DNA of 64,000 nucleotides from Cloeon dipterum. Its lineage: Eukaryota > Arthropoda > Insecta > Ephemeroptera > Baetidae. Under the pieces are notes generated by a model. It worked only from the letters and a program-made list of their open reading frames with translations, made no database searches and had not been told where the DNA came from. Shown in pieces: positions 59,501-64,000 of the stretch. Made by a program: the position numbers and the translations under genes. How positions within the stretch are numbered: the first letter of the stretch is position 1; each line of letters begins with the position of its first letter. The stretch is taken from contig NC_088788.1 in assembly GCF_949628265.1 (NCBI RefSeq), positions 19,406,001-19,470,000 of the forward strand, read 5' to 3'.

Positions 59501-62094
59501 AATAAAGTTTAATTTGGTTGGCGAGGCGCGCGCGTATAAAATTCAATTACGGCCAAAAAGTGCGCACATTGTAGGGCACAATTCCCATTTTTTCTCCTTA
59601 TCATAGCCGCGCGCGTAATTGTGAGTTCGGTCGGGGGGAAACGAGTTTTTCTACTTTGCGTCGCTCGTGCATTATTATTTAATAAGTCGACTGTGGATAA
59701 TTGCTCGAAGTATTTATATTATTAATGCAACGAAAAAAACTCATGAAAGGCTTCACTCGAAGGGAATTCAGGTCGCCTTACCAATATAAAATAAAATTAT
59801 GTTTTCCGATCGATTTCTGCGAAATTCGTGACACGGGAATAAGCTCCACGCAGTTCGGATTTATATGCAAATCGACAGAGCATAAATGTGTTTTCTCGCA
59901 ACCTTGGGACGGCTTTTAAAATCAGAAATATTCAATTCGGCCATCAAGAGCAAGCTGAAACTCATTTTTGCCTCACAATGTTTATTTTTTGAAATCACAT
60001 GAGTGTCGAAAGCTGCTGGAAATCTCGGAGAACGCGCGAGCTGCGGGCTGGAAACGCTGCGACGTGTAATTACGCTGGGCGGCTGATGCGCGAATTCGAT
60101 TTGGGTGCGTACAAAATCGAGTAAAGCAGCATCGGTCGCCGAGAGAGGAATGATTTATCTGATAAAAGGAGAGTATTATTGGCCGATCGGCTGCCGTTTT
60201 CGCGGTGGCGGCATTTGCATAAAAAGAAAATTAAGTTTCGAGAGCAGTATGGGAGGAATGAGATTTCGATCTAACTGCTGGGAAAAGAGAATCCGAATAA
60301 TTATTATTGATGGACTGACTGACTTGACTGACTGAAAACACAAACGGCTCCCGAGGCGCAGCAGTAATATTCGTTCGAAATTACACCGGCGAGATTTGTT
60401 GCGTCGATGTATATTTTCTTTCGCCTCTGCGCGCCTGGTTGGAAATCATATTTTTCTTGAGGACAATATTCAAATGATGCGCGCTCAGGTGCTCGTTAAG
60501 AATAAATATGTTACAGTAAAAAACGGCGCTGCGGGTGAAAGAAAATGTTTGTTCTCGTTTTACTCGAGGAATTCCGCGCGGCTCGATTTGGAATTAACTG
60601 CTTTTACGAGCCAGATAAAACGTCTAATTTGAATTTTGCGCTGAGAGCGAGATCATTTGCGATTTGCATGCGAGCCAAAAGCCCTTTTGCGCGCGCAAAA
60701 CTTTCCACGGCCGCTCTCAATTGGAAACTTTGTGTGTACCTTTGGACTCAGGTTTTAATTAACACGCACTTTCGCCGCCAAATCCCCGTCCGTCCGAAAT
60801 TAAAATCCGAAAAGTCGAAACGTCAGTCTTTTTGACGCGATTTTAAAGCTTAATTTGCATGAGAATGGGATCGAGAAAGTGACAGCCGAAAAGCCACAAG
60901 AATATTGAGGTGTGTACCCCCGAAAAAGGACGCCAACCCCCGCCGTCATCATCATAATCGCCACGGCATTTTCCCCTCGAAGCCGCGTAATCTGGTGCAG
61001 GCTATTTTATTCGATATAACGCGCATTTTTCTCTCTCTGCGAGACGTAATGATGCACTTTCTGCAGATGCTCCGGGGGGTGAAATAGGCACGGCCACCCC
61101 CGACCCGATCTGATACCGAAACGGCTTTCAATTTTTGACACAACAGAGCAGCAGCGAGCGTCAAAACTGCGTCTTTCAAATGATTTTTCGGTGTCAGCTA
61201 CACTTGGGATATAAGAGCCTGTTGTTTATTCTAAAGAACTTGGAAGCAAAAAGGGAAATGGGCTGGGTTTATTTCGTCTGTATCTTTGCAATGATTAACA
61301 ATTTCCTAAATTTACAATTATTGCTAAAATAATGCTATTCAACGGTATATACATAAATTCAAAAAACATCCTCTGTAACACTAGCAAGATCTAATTCATA
61401 TATATAGTGTTTTATAAAACGACGAAAAAAGGATGCTTTAAATTCAGCTGATATTAGCAAGCAAAACATTTATACGATATTTTGTAATTTGTCATTTTTT
61501 TTTAATTTTACCAATTCAGGCATTTTTTAGTTTCAGGGCGAGAGATCGCTCAGGTGCAACTTACCTGAGTAACTTTGCCAAAAGGCAGCCCCGCCGGCCA
61601 CGAGATCGAGGCCTGACGGGTAGTTCCACTGCTTGTCGTTGCCGCCGGGCGGCTCGCAGTGCCTGCTCGACGCCGGGGGACCGGGGATGCCGGGGGCGGC
61701 TGAGGTGGCGCCGCCGGAAGCGGGCGGCGACTCCTTTTGCGTGTCGCGCGCACTGTTCTGCTGCTCGCTCGCCTCTGTGTGCCGCAAACAACAACATTTG
61801 AGCACAAAACACACCCGTGACGGGGTCAGAGTAGAAAAACGGTTTTTTGGTTAAAAAAAAAATAGGGGGAAAGTGGGACATGACGCATCTCTGGTTGGCC
61901 TTAAACGTTACGAAAAAGTGCATGCTTGTGAAGGAAAGAGAGTAACTCACCGTTGATTAGCCGCAGGGCTTCGCCTGCCGCCGTGTTTTTAAGGGCTTCC
62001 TCACACTGCGAGCGCCGCTTTATCTCCAGGTCCAGCTGATCTTGCAGCCGCTTGCGAGCCTTGCGTTCCTTTTTCAGCCTCTTTTGGAACAAGA
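55635..62094 (-). CDS. dac: dachshund (dac), last coding exons
   Basis: Four minus-strand coding exons are visible: 62094-61951, 61774-61565 (cassette, listed separately), 58997-58896 and 55687-55635 (stop). The first encodes the DACHbox-C coiled coil: LFQKRLKKERKARKRLQDQL, LEIKRRSQCEEALKN and ALRLIN, matching vertebrate DACH1 (QKRLKKEKKAKRKLQ). It joins in phase 1 directly to ESLVQELDVERKSRLQQ, aligning with DACH1 (LRVLNDSLTPEIEADR). The last exon adds EPRTGYYKNSVLFSSAT. Dac is a Ski/Sno-related nuclear transcription cofactor of the eye and leg retinal-determination network (with Eya and So). The Ski/Sno domain exons lie beyond position 64000. Introns are up to 3.2 kb, much longer than elsewhere in the window, as expected for a developmental regulator. 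Confidence 0.92.
56541..56578. repeat. (GA)n microsatellite in a dac intron
   Basis: A 38-bp GA run in the intron 55688-58895. Confidence 0.95.
61565..61774 (-). CDS. dac: dac cassette exon (alternative), Ala/Gly/Pro-rich insert
   Basis: A 210-bp open segment bounded by acceptor GGCACACAG and donor CAG-GTAAGT encodes 70 residues: EASEQQNSARDTQKESPP, then Gly/Ala/Pro-rich sequence, ending AAFWQSYS. Both ends are phase 1, so it can be included or skipped without frame change. Skipping recreates the conserved dac junction, so inclusion would be the variant form. It is GC-rich and low-complexity in part; expression is unproven. Confidence 0.65.
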
Positions 62095-64000
62095 CTGAAA
62101 CAATTTTAAAAATCTATTAGCTCTCAAGATTTGGAACCGCTTCAAATAGAATATCAAATTTGAACTAGGCGCCCTTCACTACAATTATTCCGCAGATCAA
62201 CCAAGTGTTTACAATTCTCTTGTAGGCCATAGCATCAAAATCATATTTCACCCAAACAAAAATACTGCAAGGTGGTCGGCAGCAAAATTGATTTATAAAA
62301 CAATTTTATAATTTGTTTTTGAACCTTTCATATCAATCCAACGGGTGCATTTTATTCATTCGCCCAAATATGATTTTTACCTGTTGAAACGAATCGTAAA
62401 AAGGTGGTCTACGTATTGCATCAAAAGAGAACAACAGTATCTGACAAATGATGCAGAAAGATACAAACAAGCCAAAATCATCATCAATTACACAATAACG
62501 CGACCTGCAGGTAGAAAATAAACGAATGCTGTTTATATATATATATATATATATAAAATATATTGTGTGCTTTTGTGTCAATTGGCCGGGCGGAAAATCG
62601 AATGCGAAGGTCGTCTTGGGTGGCCGCACTCGTACCCTGGCCGCGGCTGTCGGCAGGTCGAGTGGGCGGACTTATTCTAAGTGATCTGAAAGGTTATTTT
62701 ATCAGTGACTTGAATGACTGGCCGGCCGGAGCTCGAGACACTCTTTTTCCGCCCACGGCCTGCGAACTTCTCTTTTTCTTTATCGCCAATCAATGATCTT
62801 TTCTCATCCGCGCACTAATGAATTGTTATTATTTTTATGGGCCGCGCGTTTGTTTGAATTTTTATTAAGCTGCATTAGTGCTGGCCTTGGGAAGGAAAAT
62901 AACACAAATCCGCCTCCTCGGAGTAAGAGATTTAGGCCCTCTCATTGTTCGTTTACGGCGCATCAATAAACCGAAATAACTCTCTCGCCGGCTGGACCGG
63001 CCGGCCGGCAGGGCATTAAAATAATACACACACTCACTCACTCACGGCTTGTAGTATGTGTCTGTGTTATTATTATGTTGACTGACTGAGTGAATTTATA
63101 ATACGGGTCGAATTACGGCTGGGGCAATCAAAAAATGGTGTGATTCGGCGCTCGTTTTATGACACTCAGAACACCGAAGACGATTTATGTTTGTTTCAGA
63201 GAGAAACAGCACACGATGCATCGATCTTTTTTTACGATTTCGCTGCCCGCTTGCTCAATAGATAAATATCTCAACCCTATGGTACACATTCTAGGCTGGC
63301 AACGTTCGTATGAGGAAACGACCTTTGGACAAAATAAATAATATTTCTTTTTTATTTTTTCTTTTTCTTAAATCCCAGATAATCTTTTGTATTCCAGGTG
63401 AGACAGTTACAAACTAATATGTTATTTCCTTGACTTTTATTGTAGCAAATGGAAAATTATATTATGCTACAAAAAAATTAGTGACAAGTTTTTAGCCTTT
63501 TTTTAATGTATGGTTTTATTTTTGTTTTAATCCAAGTTTGAAAGCATAGAATTGTTGTCAGTCGGCGTCAATCACCATTATATTCAACGAAGCAAATCCT
63601 GTTCCCGTTGTGGCCGGGAATTTGAATATTTATCACACACACCGAGTTTTATTACACAGTTGTGTCGGTCTGGCGGCTGACCCGAGGCCAATATGGGTTC
63701 AGTCTGCAATTCAGCAGCCGAGTAATTGCCGATCGGAATCTGCGCGGCGAAAAAAGCTGGGTAGCCAACAAAGAGATCAATCGGCGTTTTGGCTCCAGGG
63801 GGTCGAATCGGGCCAAAAGACGGCGGCAGGCAGCCGTCCTTACACCAGCTCATTTGCAAGCCGCGGCCATCTTGGAGACCGAGACGATTACCGCTCTCCG
63901 CGTGTATGTATCATTGCATTTTCGCAATCCTGGGCGCCGGCTTTTGCAGCATTTGTGCGCAGGTCTTGGGCTCTTTGGTCGCGTGCGCGCCCATTTTGTG
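62095..64000. other. dac intron sequence to the window end
   Basis: No further coiled-coil or Ski/Sno exon was found on the minus strand. The stretch has a short (AT)n run near 62532-62555 and several GC-rich patches (62580-62760, 62980-63010, 63660-63880) that may be conserved non-coding elements. Confidence 0.45.

Noticed and set aside
63584-63859. 91-codon minus-strand frame inside the dac upstream intron
   Set aside because: Does not resemble any Dac segment and lacks convincing splice sites.

Overview
This is a eukaryotic nuclear window, almost certainly from an arthropod and most likely an insect. The genes are split by short GT-AG introns, many of 50-80 bp. The gene set includes an insect-type gustatory receptor, a tandem array of mitochondrial-clan P450s, a Rsf1-type splicing factor and a dachshund (dac) gene. 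Gene models were assembled by hand from splice signals, reading-phase continuity and remembered family sequences; no search was run.

Layout. (1) 82-1431 (+): 3' part of a three-repeat LDL-receptor class A membrane protein with a PPPY motif. (2) 3071-4347 (+): a single-PDZ TAX1BP3/TIP-1 homologue. (3) 5397-6221 (-): a small secreted Ser/Gly/His-rich protein with a TATA box. (4) 7890-9295 (-): a Golgi-type DHHC palmitoyltransferase (ZDHHC3/7 group), head-to-head with (5) 10080-17845 (+): Jarid2, 20 coding exons, about 1770 aa. (6) 18.3-21.9 kb: transposon-rich gap. (7) 21931-32796 (-): three tandem mitochondrial-clan P450 genes, each with 10 coding exons at identical positions and phases. (8) 34852-37561 (-): a 7-exon gustatory receptor. 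(9) 37940-39049 (-): peflin. (10) 40080-42735 (+): SELENBP1/methanethiol oxidase, convergent with (11) 43545-44755 (-): a Rsf1-like RRM protein. (12) 47146-49891: a 2.75 kb element with 17-bp terminal inverted repeats, containing a near-perfect 238-bp-arm hairpin. (13) 55635-62094 (-): the last exons of dac, with long introns and a likely cassette exon; upstream exons lie beyond the window.

Neighbouring genes have mostly unrelated roles: membrane trafficking and PDZ signalling, chromatin (Jarid2/PRC2), xenobiotic or endogenous oxidation (P450 array), taste, calcium sensing, sulfur metabolism, splicing and eye/leg development. The only functional cluster is the P450 array, which grew by tandem duplication.

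The most noteworthy observations are the long inverted repeat at 48026-48588, a dac splice choice in which canonical and cassette exons share phase 1, a Rsf1 intron whose retention also gives a protein ending in Arg-Tyr, conservation in Jarid2 of the lysine known in mammals as the PRC2-methylated residue, and two hAT-type insertions with 8-bp target duplications. No exotic new system was found that I would defend strongly; the hairpin element is the best candidate for something undescribed.
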